Shown here: positions 22,738-31,694 of the stretch, one piece after another
Layout: each line of letters opens with the position of its first letter
Position numbering within the stretch: the stretch's first letter is position 1
Assembly: GCA_041862375.1 (NCBI GenBank)
Contig: JBGVTE010000100.1
Location: forward strand, 1 to 58,709
DNA length: 58,709 nt
Origin: WVZL01 sp041862375
Lineage (GTDB): Bacteria; Acidobacteriota; Aminicenantia; Aminicenantales; Aminicenantaceae
Reading direction: 5' to 3'
Program-made: the position numbers and the translations under genes
Notes under the pieces: generated by a model
What the model saw: the letters and a program-made list of their open reading frames with translations, nothing else
What the model was told of the DNA's origin: nothing
Database searches by the model: none

Positions 22738-23850
22738 ATGAATTTTGGAGTCATCAATGAGAGCAGTAAGATAGAAAACAGAGCAGGTCTGACTCCAAGC
22801 AGTGTCTCATTTTTGATAGAAAAAGGTCACAGTGTTTATGTCCAGGCTGGTGCAGGTTTAAAGGCAGGATACACTAATGAAGAGTATGTATCTCAGGGAG
22901 CTGGTATCGTATTTACTAAGGAAGAAGTATTTGGGCGTGCTGATGTAGTGCTCAATATTTCTCCGCTTGATGAAGAAGAATGTAATCTGGCCAAGGAGAA
23001 TCAGGTCTTGTTCGGATTTCACCATCTAGCGGTTACCCGAAAGTGCAATGTGGAAGTGCTGCTTAAAAAGAAAATCATTGTGATGGGCTATGAGATAGTT
23101 CAGGAAAAGACCGGGATCCTTCCTTTTATCGAGAGTTTAAGTGAAGTTGCTGGCCAGATGTGTCTTGTCATATCAGGTCATTATCTTCAGACAACTTATG
23201 GCGGACGTGGGGTGATTATCGGTGGAGTTGTCAGCGTCCCTCCTGCAACTGCTGTTATAATTGGAAGCGCTGTCTTGGCAAAAAGCGCTGTGAAAGCCCT
23301 GCTCGGTGCCGGAGCGAATACTCTGGTGTTAGGCCATAACATGGAGAGGCTGAGGGAACTCGAAGAGATGACTTCTGGTAAAGTTATAACGCTCATTGCC
23401 AGTAAATACAACCTAGCAAGAATGACGAAAGTTGCTGATATTCTGATAGGAGCTGTTCTAAGGCCTGGAGAAAAGGCTCCTATTATGGTAACGAGAGACA
23501 TGGTTAAATCAATGAAAAAGGGCTCATTAATTATTGATCTGGCTATTGACCAGGGAGGATGCATCGAAACAAGCCGTTTGACTACCCTCGAGCAGCCTAC
23601 TTATGTTGAAGAAGGAGTTATCCATTACTGCGTCCCTAACATAACTTCTGCGGTGAGCAGGACCTCTACTAAAGTATTGTCTAATTTAGTTACACCCTAT
23701 TTATTAAAAATCGGCGAGATTGGGATTGAAAAGACCTTAGAGAAAGATTTCTCTTTAGCAAGAGGAGTCTACATCTACAAAGGGTCTATAACGAAACAGA
23801 ATATAGCAGAAAGATTCGGCCTAAGTTACAAAGAAATATTTCATGTGTGA
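22738..23850 (+). CDS. Alanine dehydrogenase/PNT-like protein with degenerate active site
   Basis: A 370-residue protein that aligns along its length with alanine dehydrogenase and the alpha subunit of nicotinamide nucleotide transhydrogenase (opening INESSKIENRAGLTP, then SEVAGQM, PPATAVIIG, DLAIDQGG, and VPNITSAVSRTST). Substrate-side residues R15, H96 and D271 are kept. Two features expected for activity are missing: the catalytic lysine of the VKEP segment is replaced (N73-I74-S75-P76), and the GxGxxG NAD loop reads G176-S-A-V-L-A with GHN at 199-201 where an aspartate normally binds the ribose. It may not act as an alanine dehydrogenase. A good AGGAGG site precedes the ATG. It heads the NuoEFG-like cluster with an eight-base gap, so a linked role is likely. 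Confidence 0.75.
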   Translation: MNFGVINESSKIENRAGLTPSSVSFLIEKGHSVYVQAGAGLKAGYTNEEYVSQGAGIVFTKEEVFGRADVVLNISPLDEEECNLAKENQVLFGFHHLAVTRKCNVEVLLKKKIIVMGYEIVQEKTGILPFIESLSEVAGQMCLVISGHYLQTTYGGRGVIIGGVVSVPPATAVIIGSAVLAKSAVKALLGAGANTLVLGHNMERLRELEEMTSGKVITLIASKYNLARMTKVADILIGAVLRPGEKAPIMVTRDMVKSMKKGSLIIDLAIDQGGCIETSRLTTLEQPTYVEEGVIHYCVPNITSAVSRTSTKVLSNLVTPYLLKIGEIGIEKTLEKDFSLARGVYIYKGSITKQNIAERFGLSYKEIFHV

Positions 23851-23858
23851 GAGGAAAG

Positions 23859-24335
23859 ATGAGTACAGAGATAGAGAAGATACTCGAGGAATGTGGAAGA
23901 AATCAGAAAGAATTGATTCATATCCTCCATCGTGTTCAAGCTGAGTATGCGCATATCTCTCCTCAAGCTATCTCCAGGATTTCAAAGCACCTCAACATTT
24001 CAGAAAGCGAAATCTACGGAGTTCTCACCTTTTACAGGGCTTTTAGCCTGAAGCCGAGAGGAAAGCATTTAGTTACAGTCTGTACTGGAACTGCCTGCCA
24101 TGTTAGAGGAGCGCCGATGATCGTCGATGAGCTGAAGAGAGAACTAAACGTGGGAGTAGGGAATACAACCGAGGATAATTTATTTACGCTTGAAGCGGTA
24201 AATTGCCTGGGAGCATGCGCCTTGGGGCCAATTGTAGTTATTGATGGAGAATACCATGGCCAGATGAAAATAAGCGAAGTTGACAGGCTTCTCGAGAAAT
24301 TTGATCCTGAAAAAGAGAAAAAAGCTAAAAAATGA
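23859..24335 (+). CDS. NuoE/HndA-like [2Fe-2S] thioredoxin-fold subunit
   Basis: A 158-residue subunit equivalent to NuoE of complex I and HndA/HydC of NAD-linked hydrogenases. It has an N-terminal helical part and a thioredoxin-like [2Fe-2S] domain with ligands C75, C80, C116 and C120 (CTGTACH and CLGACALGP). It passes electrons between the flavin subunit and other centres. The start is taken at ATG 23859 with GAGAGG just upstream; a GTG four codons earlier overlaps the previous gene. Its end overlaps nuoF by four bases (ATGA), which indicates translational coupling. No membrane complex I genes are present in the window, so a soluble enzyme is likely. Confidence 0.9.
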   Translation: MSTEIEKILEECGRNQKELIHILHRVQAEYAHISPQAISRISKHLNISESEIYGVLTFYRAFSLKPRGKHLVTVCTGTACHVRGAPMIVDELKRELNVGVGNTTEDNLFTLEAVNCLGACALGPIVVIDGEYHGQMKISEVDRLLEKFDPEKEKKAKK

Positions 24336-26230
24336 AAAAAGGTTTGACTCTCGAAAAATTTGAAGAGGCCAGGGCTGAGATTCTTAGGGATCGAGAAATA
24401 CAGAAGACGGGGATTACTATCTGCTTAGGCACTGGCTGCCATGCCTATAAATGCTTAGAAGTATCTCAAGCTTTTAAGGATGAAACAGAAAGACAAAACC
24501 TCCTCGACGTTGTTGAAGTAAGAACTACAGGCTGTCATGGTTTTTGTGAAAGAGGGCCAATCGTTGTCATACAGCCCAAGGGAATCTTCTACCAGAGGGT
24601 CCAGCCGAATGATGTAAAAGAAATCATCAGCAAGACAATAAAAAACAACGAAATCGTAGACAGACTGCTGTACGTTGATCCCAAAACTGAGGAAAAAATT
24701 GTCTATGAAAAGGAAGTCCCTTTTTATAAAAAGCAAGAACGAATTATTTTTGGAAATAATGGCTTTTTAGACCCGACAGATATCATAGATTATATAGCAC
24801 TGGGCGGATATGAAGCTCTTTCCAAGGTGCTTTTTGAGATGACTGCTGAGGAAGTCATCTCCGAAGTGAAGGAATCAGGTTTAAGAGGAAGAGGAGGTGC
24901 AGGTTTCATAACGGGAAGTAAGTGGGAAATATGCCGTGATGTTTCATCTGATACAAAGTACATAATCTGTAATGCTGATGAAGGTGACCCAGGAGCTTAC
25001 ATGGATCGAAGCCTGCTTGAGGGCAATCCCCACAGTGTTATAGAAGGGATGATTATCGGGGCTTATGCCATCGGAGCTTTAGACGGTTATATTTATGTCC
25101 GGAAGGAATATCCCCTCGCGGTAAAAAATGTGATGATTGCTCTTGATCAGGCTAGAAAATTAGGCTTGCTGGGAGAATCTATCCTCGGTTCTGAATTCCA
25201 CTTTGATATTCACGTAGTTCAGGGAGCTGGGGCTTTTGTTTCAGGGGAAGAGACCTCTCTCATGGCTTCGATTGAAGGCAGGCGGGCTTTTCCCAGGCAA
25301 AGACCTCCCTTCCCTGCTCAAAAAGGTCTATGGGGCAAACCTACAAATATTAATAATGTGGAAACATGGGCCAACATTCCCTATATCATAAAAAATGGTG
25401 CTGAGTGGTATTCCAGTATAGGAACGAGGAAGAGCAAGGGTACAAAAATCTTTTCATTAGTAGGCAAGATAAACAACACCGGTTTGGTTGAAGTTCCGAT
25501 GGGGATAACTCTGAGAGAGATTATCTATGATATTGGAGGCGGGATTAAGAATAACAAGAAATACAAGGCCGTCCAAACCGGAGGTCCCTCGGGAGGATGT
25601 ATCCCAGCAGAAATGCTTGATTTGCCGATTGACTTCGAGACTTTAACTAAAGCCGGCTCAATCATGGGCTCGGGTGGAATGATCGTTATGGACGAAGATA
25701 CCTGTATGGTAGATGTAGCCCGTTATTTTCTCGATTTCACGCAGGATGAATCCTGTGGCAAGTGTGTTCCTTGTCGAATGGGAAATCTTCAGATGGTAGA
25801 AATATTAACGCGCATCACTGAAGGCAAAGGGGAAGAAGGTGATATAGAAAGACTCGAAGATCTGGCTAAGACAGTGAAAGAAGGTTCTCTCTGCGGACTG
25901 GGGCAGACAGCTCCTAACCCAGTGTTGACAAGCATTCGTTATTTTAGAGATGAATATGAAGCACATATCAAGAGAAAGAGCTGCCCAGCTCTGGTCTGCA
26001 AGAATTTGATTGCTTACTACATTGAGCCTGAGAAGTGTGTGGGATGCCTTTTGTGCCTGAAAAACTGTCCGAGTGAAGCCATAAGCGGTGAGAGGAAAGA
26101 GGTTCATGTTATTGAACAGGATTTATGTATTAAATGCGGAGCTTGCTTTGATGTCTGTCCTCCCAAAGTACTCGCTGTTTCTAAGTTAACGGGAAAGAAA
26201 AAGGAGAAGATTCTCAAGAGGCGTAAATGA
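24332..26230 (+). CDS. NuoF/HndC-like NADH-binding flavoprotein subunit
   Basis: A 632-residue subunit with three parts. Residues 1-100 form a [2Fe-2S] thioredoxin-like domain (C31, C36, C68, C72). The middle is the NuoF core with the FMN/NADH loops GRGGAGFITGSKWE and CNADEGDPGAYMDRS, and the [4Fe-4S] ligands C475, C478, C481 and C521 (SCGKCVPCR, SLCGLGQT). The C-terminus carries a two-cluster ferredoxin module (CVGCLLCLKNCP, CIKCGACFDVCP). This is the layout of HydB/HndC in NAD-dependent and electron-bifurcating hydrogenases and formate dehydrogenases. It oxidises or reduces NAD(H). It is coupled to nuoE and precedes the NuoG-like gene by 14 bases. Confidence 0.92.
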   Translation: MKKGLTLEKFEEARAEILRDREIQKTGITICLGTGCHAYKCLEVSQAFKDETERQNLLDVVEVRTTGCHGFCERGPIVVIQPKGIFYQRVQPNDVKEIISKTIKNNEIVDRLLYVDPKTEEKIVYEKEVPFYKKQERIIFGNNGFLDPTDIIDYIALGGYEALSKVLFEMTAEEVISEVKESGLRGRGGAGFITGSKWEICRDVSSDTKYIICNADEGDPGAYMDRSLLEGNPHSVIEGMIIGAYAIGALDGYIYVRKEYPLAVKNVMIALDQARKLGLLGESILGSEFHFDIHVVQGAGAFVSGEETSLMASIEGRRAFPRQRPPFPAQKGLWGKPTNINNVETWANIPYIIKNGAEWYSSIGTRKSKGTKIFSLVGKINNTGLVEVPMGITLREIIYDIGGGIKNNKKYKAVQTGGPSGGCIPAEMLDLPIDFETLTKAGSIMGSGGMIVMDEDTCMVDVARYFLDFTQDESCGKCVPCRMGNLQMVEILTRITEGKGEEGDIERLEDLAKTVKEGSLCGLGQTAPNPVLTSIRYFRDEYEAHIKRKSCPALVCKNLIAYYIEPEKCVGCLLCLKNCPSEAISGERKEVHVIEQDLCIKCGACFDVCPPKVLAVSKLTGKKKEKILKRRK

Positions 26231-26244
26231 CGGTGTGATAAACG

Positions 26245-28827
26245 ATGAAAGTTATCATTAATAAGAAAATAATTGAAGTTGAAGCCCATAAAACTATTCT
26301 AGAAGTTGCGAGAGAGAATGGCTTATTCATCCCTTCACTCTGCGATCACTCCCGTCTTGAACCATTCGGAGGTTGTCGCCTCTGTATTGTTGAAATAAAA
26401 GGAAGAAAGGGATATTTCCCTTCCTGTAGCACCTACGTGGAAGATGGTCTGGAAGTCAGAACCGAAACTCCTAAAATTAAAATGTTAAGAAGAGAGATTT
26501 TAGAGCTGATCCTTTCTGAACACCCCCATTCATGTCTCATCTGCACTGAAAAAGAACATTGTGATGAGTATAAATCCACTATCCGAAAAGTGGGAGAAGT
26601 AACAGGCTGTGTGTTGTGTTCAAACAATAGCCGCTGTGAGCTTCAAGATGTTGTCGAAGCCTTGAAGATAAAGAGAATCAGCTTTCCTGCTCTCTACCGT
26701 AATTTTGAAATCAGGAAGGACGATCCTTTTTTTGACCGAAACTATAACCTATGTATTCTCTGTGGTAGATGTGTAAGGATTTGCCAAGAGGTGAGAGGAG
26801 CCTCTACAATTTCTTTTGCCTTCAGAGGCTCTCGAGCTGTGGTTGGAACAGTTCTTGACCGAACTCTTCTTGAGTCAGGTTGCCAGTTCTGTGGAGCTTG
26901 CGTTGATGTTTGTCCTACTGGGACTTTAGCTGAAAGAGCTGTGAAACCGGAGAGCCTTCCCGATGAATCACTGCGAACTATATGTCCTTTATGCAGTCTC
27001 GGTTGTGAGTTGAAAGTTGAACTCAATGAAGGCAGAATCCTGCGTTCTGTCCCTTCTGAACAAGGAGCTGCAAATCGAGGCCAGGCGTGTGTTAAGGGAC
27101 GGTTCACCTTAAGGGATGTCGTTTACAGCCAACAAAGAATAAAGAGGCCTTTAATCAGGAAAAAGGGGGAACTGGAAGAGGTGGACTGGGAAGAGGCGCT
27201 GAGTTACGCTGCTGAGGAATTAAAGAAATATAAAGGCACTGAAATAGCTGTGATTTCTTCACTGCAGGGGACTAATGAAGAAATTTATCTTTTTCACAAA
27301 TTTGCGCACGAGGCACTCAAAACAAAAAATTTAGATAACTCTGCTCATTTTTCCCCCTTAATAAGCTATTGCGATTGGATTCAGGAGAAGGGATTTTCTT
27401 CCGAAGTGAATTTCAAAGTTGAAGATATTTCCGAGGCCAAGACTATTTTTCTTATAGGATCTGATCTAACTGTTTCTAATCCCATCATAGGATTAGAAGT
27501 CATAAAGGCAGTACGTAATGGGGGGAATCTTGTCATAATTAATCCCCAAGAGATTCGTCTGGGGCGATACGCTTCCTTTTGGGTTAAAATAAAACCAGGG
27601 ACAGATTTTTTTCTTCTCCTCTCTTTAGCGAAGACACTCATTGAAGAGGGAGAACTTGGCGATTTGTCCCGAATAGAAGGTTTCGAATCCCTGAATAAGT
27701 CTTTAGATAAAATTGATGTTTCCCGAGTCTTTGAAATAACTGGAGTCTCAGAAAATGACCTGAAAGACATTTCGAAACTCCTTTTAGAGGAAAAACCTCC
27801 AGTTTTCATTTTCGGTTTAGGTCTGACTCAACATCCGTGGGGAGAGGAAAACATTGCTGCTCTCTGGAATTTGGCTCTTTTGTGTGAAGCTCAGCTCATT
27901 CCTCTAGGATTGGAAAATAACATCAGGGGAGAATTGGAAATAAGGCGACATTTCGGAACTTCTGGATTAAGCTTCAATCAAATCATCCAAGCTGCGAGGG
28001 ATAATTCTTTAAAAGCCCTGTATTTGGCAGGGCCTTTTCCTTATTTAGTTAAGGAAAAGCCTGAATTTTTGGTCATCCAAGATAGTTACTCGTGCGAGAA
28101 TATGAATCATGCCGATGTTGTTCTTCCCGGGGCGACGTTTGCCGAGAGTGAAGGAACGGTCACAAATTTAGAAGGAAGAATTCAAAAATTAAATAAAATA
28201 ATTGAGCCGCAAGGAGAGGCAAAGCCTGACTGGTGGATTATTGCTCATATTGCTCAAAAAATGGGATATAAAAGCTTTAATTACAGGAAACCTTCACAGA
28301 TTCTGAACGAGGTGAAAAAGGCTATCCCTGCCTTTACTGATGTTTCTTATCCTCTGTTAGAAAAGGGTGAAGAAATCTTCTGCAATGAAGAGACTGAAAA
28401 GAAGAGTAAGTTGATTCCTGTAGAATACAAACTTTCTTCTTCTAGCCGAAAAAAAGATTTTCCGCTCCTCCTGCTCGTTAATTATAACCTGGACTATTAC
28501 AAGAGTTTGAATCTCAGCAAAGAGATAAAAGGATTGAGAAAAATAAGAGATTCAAGGTGGATTAAGATCAATCCTCAAGATGCAGCGGAGCTAAAGATAG
28601 AAGATGGGGAAGAAGTAGAGGTAGAGTCTTCATCCCAAAGAGTCAGGGGAATAGCCAGGATTGAAGATACAATACCTCACGGAATAATTGATGGCAGTTT
28701 TCTCTGGAGTGAGAACCCTGAATTTTCTATAGCTCGGTTTTTATCTGAATTTAATCCTGAGTCATTTTCTTTGAAAATGATACCCGTGCGAATCAGAAAG
28801 GGATATAAAAGAAAGGACAATAAGTAG
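26245..28827 (+). CDS. NuoG/FdhA-like iron-sulfur subunit without a recognisable catalytic residue
   Basis: An 860-residue protein. The N-terminal part carries a plant-type [2Fe-2S] domain (C33, C44, C47, C61), a His-Cys3 cluster (HPHSC and C106), extra cysteines C122/C125/C131, and two [4Fe-4S] sites (C170-C180 and C213-C223). A molybdopterin-family [4Fe-4S] site follows (C247, C250, C254, C282). The rest is a molybdopterin-oxidoreductase fold. Formate dehydrogenases have Cys or Sec in a CHSP-type motif; here the nearest match is A367-H-F-S-P, and no Cys sits there. No hydrogenase H-cluster motifs are seen. It may be a structural, electron-conducting subunit as in NuoG, or use another chemistry. 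It follows nuoF in the same operon. Confidence 0.85.
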   Translation: MKVIINKKIIEVEAHKTILEVARENGLFIPSLCDHSRLEPFGGCRLCIVEIKGRKGYFPSCSTYVEDGLEVRTETPKIKMLRREILELILSEHPHSCLICTEKEHCDEYKSTIRKVGEVTGCVLCSNNSRCELQDVVEALKIKRISFPALYRNFEIRKDDPFFDRNYNLCILCGRCVRICQEVRGASTISFAFRGSRAVVGTVLDRTLLESGCQFCGACVDVCPTGTLAERAVKPESLPDESLRTICPLCSLGCELKVELNEGRILRSVPSEQGAANRGQACVKGRFTLRDVVYSQQRIKRPLIRKKGELEEVDWEEALSYAAEELKKYKGTEIAVISSLQGTNEEIYLFHKFAHEALKTKNLDNSAHFSPLISYCDWIQEKGFSSEVNFKVEDISEAKTIFLIGSDLTVSNPIIGLEVIKAVRNGGNLVIINPQEIRLGRYASFWVKIKPGTDFFLLLSLAKTLIEEGELGDLSRIEGFESLNKSLDKIDVSRVFEITGVSENDLKDISKLLLEEKPPVFIFGLGLTQHPWGEENIAALWNLALLCEAQLIPLGLENNIRGELEIRRHFGTSGLSFNQIIQAARDNSLKALYLAGPFPYLVKEKPEFLVIQDSYSCENMNHADVVLPGATFAESEGTVTNLEGRIQKLNKIIEPQGEAKPDWWIIAHIAQKMGYKSFNYRKPSQILNEVKKAIPAFTDVSYPLLEKGEEIFCNEETEKKSKLIPVEYKLSSSSRKKDFPLLLLVNYNLDYYKSLNLSKEIKGLRKIRDSRWIKINPQDAAELKIEDGEEVEVESSSQRVRGIARIEDTIPHGIIDGSFLWSENPEFSIARFLSEFNPESFSLKMIPVRIRKGYKRKDNK

Positions 28828-28992
28828 TTGCGAAATACAAGATATTCGAAAGATGCAATGTCAGTTTTGAGTCAGGAGCTTGAAAGGCTGTGTTTGTCAA
28901 TAAAAGTAAGAAATGAGCTGTGAGAAGATAAAAATAGAAGTTGAGACAAGCAGTATGGGCAAGACAAACGATATGAGCGAAAGTAGGTAGTG

Positions 28993-29826
28993 ATGGCAAA
29001 AATCCTAAAGAGAGAAAGACTGGTTCCCAATATCCATCTCCTCGAAGTGCATGCTCCTGATATAGCTCGCAAGTGTCAGCCAGGCCAGTTTGTGATTGTC
29101 ATGCCGGATGAGCGGGGAGAGAGGATTCCTTTAACTGTCGCTGATTGGGACGAACAAAAAGGTTCTGTGGTTTCTGTCTTCATGGTAGTGGGTACATCTA
29201 CACATAAGCTGTCATATCTTAAGGAAGGCGATGAGATTCCAGTCTTCGTCGGCCCTTTGGGTAAGCCTTCTGAGATAGAAAAATACGGAACAGTCCTTTG
29301 TGGCGGAGGGTGTTTTGGAATCGCAGCTATCTACCCAATAGCTCGTGCACTTAAAGAAGCGGGAAACAGGATCATTTCTCTGATAGACGTCAAGGCAAAC
29401 TATCTGCTTTACTGGGAAGATAAGCTGAAGGAAGTAAGCGATGAGTTTTTTGTTTCTGCTCGAGATAGTTATTATAATTGTAAAGATTACATCCATAAAA
29501 AACTCCAGACAGTGATGAAGGAAGGAAAGAAGATCGATAGAGTAGTGGCCATTGGCTGTACTTATTTGATGTATGCCTGTGCTGAAGCAACCAGACCCTT
29601 TAAGATAAAGACTACCGTCAGCCTTAATCCTATCATGGTTGATGGAACAGGCATGTGTGGAGCATGCCGGGTGACCATTGATGGTAAGACGAAATTTGCC
29701 TGTGTTGATGGCCCTGATTTTGATGGTCATTTGGTTGACTGGGAAGAGCTTTTTTCCAGAAGAAAGTCATATTTTGAGGATGAGATTGAATCTTTATGTA
29801 GATGGGAGAGGGAATATTTTCCATGA
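28993..29826 (+). CDS. nfnA: NfnA/SudB-like FAD/NAD-binding subunit
   Basis: A 277-residue ferredoxin-NADP reductase-type protein, equivalent to NfnA, the small subunit of NADH-dependent ferredoxin:NADP oxidoreductase. It has the FAD site RIPLTVADWD, the GPLGKP loop, the pyridine-nucleotide domain (LCGGGCFGIAA) and a C-terminal [2Fe-2S] site with C222, C225 and C237 and a nearby Asp217, as expected for the Asp-Cys3 cluster of this family. I use ATG 28993; a GTG one codon earlier is too close to the AGG site. It follows nuoG after a 165-base gap that holds nothing recognisable. Its partner nfnB lies beyond a decayed MITE. Sulfide dehydrogenase (SudB) or glutamate-synthase-type roles are alternatives. 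Confidence 0.85.
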   Translation: MAKILKRERLVPNIHLLEVHAPDIARKCQPGQFVIVMPDERGERIPLTVADWDEQKGSVVSVFMVVGTSTHKLSYLKEGDEIPVFVGPLGKPSEIEKYGTVLCGGGCFGIAAIYPIARALKEAGNRIISLIDVKANYLLYWEDKLKEVSDEFFVSARDSYYNCKDYIHKKLQTVMKEGKKIDRVVAIGCTYLMYACAEATRPFKIKTTVSLNPIMVDGTGMCGACRVTIDGKTKFACVDGPDFDGHLVDWEELFSRRKSYFEDEIESLCRWEREYFP

Positions 29827-29859
29827 GTACGCATCCCATTATTCATGTTGGAAAGTATT

Positions 29860-30037
29860 GTTACAGCTCAGGCTGTGTGTATCAAAAGCATGCTGCCTTT
29901 GCTGGAGCGAGTCAAAGCCAGCTCGGTTTCAAGCTTCACTCTCCTCTCCTTGGAGAGGAACTGTACCCGCTCAGCCTTAAAACGGCTTTTTCAACACCAA
30001 GCCTGAGCTTCTTACCTTCATGGATTTTAAGATGCTT
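29860..30037. mobile_element. Decayed MITE-like element, copy C
   Basis: Between nfnA and nfnB is a diverged relative of copies A and B. Shared blocks include GGAGCGAGTCAAAGCCAGCTCG, CTCAGCCTT and the right terminus AAGATGCTT at 30029-30037. The left end is not clear. It falls in what would otherwise be a compact nfnAB unit, and nfnB after it lacks a visible ribosome site. Confidence 0.5.
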
Positions 30038-30071
30038 ACTTTCAATGAGTTAAATTCATAGTGAATAAAAA

Positions 30072-31580
30072 ATGGGAGAAAAACAAGAATTAACTCCTGA
30101 GTTGAAAGAAGAGCTCAGGGCTGAATTCAACAAGGATTGGCGAAAAGAACTGCGTAAATCTATACCTGTTAAAGAGAGGATGAAGATACCTCGCCAGAAG
30201 ATGCCAGAACGAGAGCCAGAAGAGAGGAACAGAGACTTCAACGAAGTAAACCTCGGCTTAGATGAAGGGAAAGCAGTAATAGAGGCTCGTAGATGTCTGG
30301 ACTGCGCCAATCCTCAGTGTATATTAGGCTGCCCGGTGAGGATTGACATTCCCAGTTTTATAAAACACATAGAAAGGGGAGATTTTGTTTCCAGTGCCCG
30401 GAAATTGAAAGAAACCAACAGCCTTCCCGCTATTTGTGGGCGAGTTTGTCCTCAAGAAACACAGTGTGAATTGGTCTGCATTGTGAAGAAAGCAACAGGA
30501 ATTCCAGTAGCAATCGGAAACTTGGAGAGGTTTGCGTCGGATTATGAAATACTCAATGGGGAAGCCTCCCTACCTAAAATTCCTCCCTCTACAGAGAAAA
30601 AAGTGGCCATCATCGGGGCAGGGCCGGCAGGTCTAACCGTTGCGGGAGAATTGGCAAAGAAGGGTCATGAGGTAACCATTTTTGAAGCCCTCCATATAGC
30701 TGGAGGAGTTCTTGTTTATGGCATACCAGAATTCAGATTGCCCAAGAGTATCCTTAAAGCTGAAGTAGAATATCTGGAAAAACTGGGAGCAGAGCTCAGA
30801 ACTAACTTTGTCGTGGGTATGACAGCAACGATCGATGATTTAAAAAATGAGGGCTACGATGCTTTTTTTATCGGAACAGGAGCAGGATTACCCAACTTTA
30901 TGAGAATTCCAGGAGAGAATCTTGTGGGCATCTATTCAGCTAACGAGTATCTGACACGCGTGAACTTGATGCGGGCTTACGAGTTCCCTGAGTATGATAC
31001 TCCTGTCTTCTTAGGGAAGAGAGTTGCTGTTATGGGTGGCGGAAACGTGGCGATGGATTCAGTCAGGACAGCCAAGAGGTTAGGGGCTGAGCTGGCAGCC
31101 ATAGTCTACCGTCGATCTCGAGTAGAAATGCCAGCAAGAGTTGAGGAAGTTAAGCATGGAGAAGAGGAAGGTGTCGAGTTTCACTTCTTAACCACTCCTA
31201 TAAGATACATTGGAGATGACAAAGGACGAGTTAAAGCCATGGAATGTCTGAGAATGAAGCTCGGAGAGCCCGATTCCTCTGGGCGTCGAAGGCCAATTCC
31301 CATAGAGGGATCAGAGTTCATCATGGAGATAGACCTGGCAGTTGTGGCTATAGGTCAAAGCCCCAATCCATTAATTCCCAAAATGACTCCCCAACTTGAA
31401 GTAGGAAAGTGGGGAAATGTAGAAGTGGATTGGAGCACTATGGTTACGAGCATCGAGGGTGTGTATGCAGGTGGAGACATTATTCGAGGAGGAGCAACCG
31501 TTATACTTGCCATGGGCGATGGTCGAATTGCTGCTGCAGAAATTGATAAATACCTGAAAATAGGAAAGCGCAAAAAGTGA
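30072..31580 (+). CDS. nfnB: NfnB/GltD-like NADPH-binding flavoprotein
   Basis: A 502-residue protein with an N-terminal domain binding two [4Fe-4S] clusters (C75-C78-C83-C87 and C122-C126-C132-C136; CLDCANPQC, CGRVCPQETQC), then an FAD domain starting GAGPAGLTVAG and an NADPH domain with MGGGNVAMDSVRTA. This is the fold of the large Nfn subunit, of SudA and of the glutamate synthase small subunit. With NfnA it would couple NADH, NADPH and ferredoxin. The C-terminus (GGDIIRGGATVILAMGDGR) is complete. It is separated from nfnA by 245 bases containing a decayed MITE, and no ribosome site is visible before the ATG, so translation or transcription may no longer be tightly coupled. Confidence 0.85.
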   Translation: MGEKQELTPELKEELRAEFNKDWRKELRKSIPVKERMKIPRQKMPEREPEERNRDFNEVNLGLDEGKAVIEARRCLDCANPQCILGCPVRIDIPSFIKHIERGDFVSSARKLKETNSLPAICGRVCPQETQCELVCIVKKATGIPVAIGNLERFASDYEILNGEASLPKIPPSTEKKVAIIGAGPAGLTVAGELAKKGHEVTIFEALHIAGGVLVYGIPEFRLPKSILKAEVEYLEKLGAELRTNFVVGMTATIDDLKNEGYDAFFIGTGAGLPNFMRIPGENLVGIYSANEYLTRVNLMRAYEFPEYDTPVFLGKRVAVMGGGNVAMDSVRTAKRLGAELAAIVYRRSRVEMPARVEEVKHGEEEGVEFHFLTTPIRYIGDDKGRVKAMECLRMKLGEPDSSGRRRPIPIEGSEFIMEIDLAVVAIGQSPNPLIPKMTPQLEVGKWGNVEVDWSTMVTSIEGVYAGGDIIRGGATVILAMGDGRIAAAEIDKYLKIGKRKK

Positions 31581-31637
31581 GCAGTAAAAAAATGTGGGAA
31601 TTGCTAGTTTAGGCCAGCTAGCTTGGATAGAAAAACT

Positions 31638-31656
31638 GAGAAAATAATATTTTCTC
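31638..31656. promoter_or_regulatory. Perfect A/T-rich palindrome before the CoA-transferase
   Basis: GAGAAAATA-A-TATTTTCTC is a perfect 9+1+9 palindrome, 39 bases before the start codon of the CoA-transferase. It could be an operator for that gene. It lacks a following T run, so a terminator for nfnB is less likely. Confidence 0.35.
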
Positions 31657-31694
31657 GGATAATCAATAAATTCCAAATATAAATGAGGAAATAG

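Noticed and set aside
26245..28827. Calling the large subunit a formate dehydrogenase or an iron hydrogenase
   Set aside because: No Cys/Sec in the formate motif and no H-cluster cysteine motifs are present.
29678..30053. Plus-strand frames between nfnA and nfnB
   Set aside because: They run over the end of nfnA and the decayed MITE; no ribosome site and no conserved pattern.
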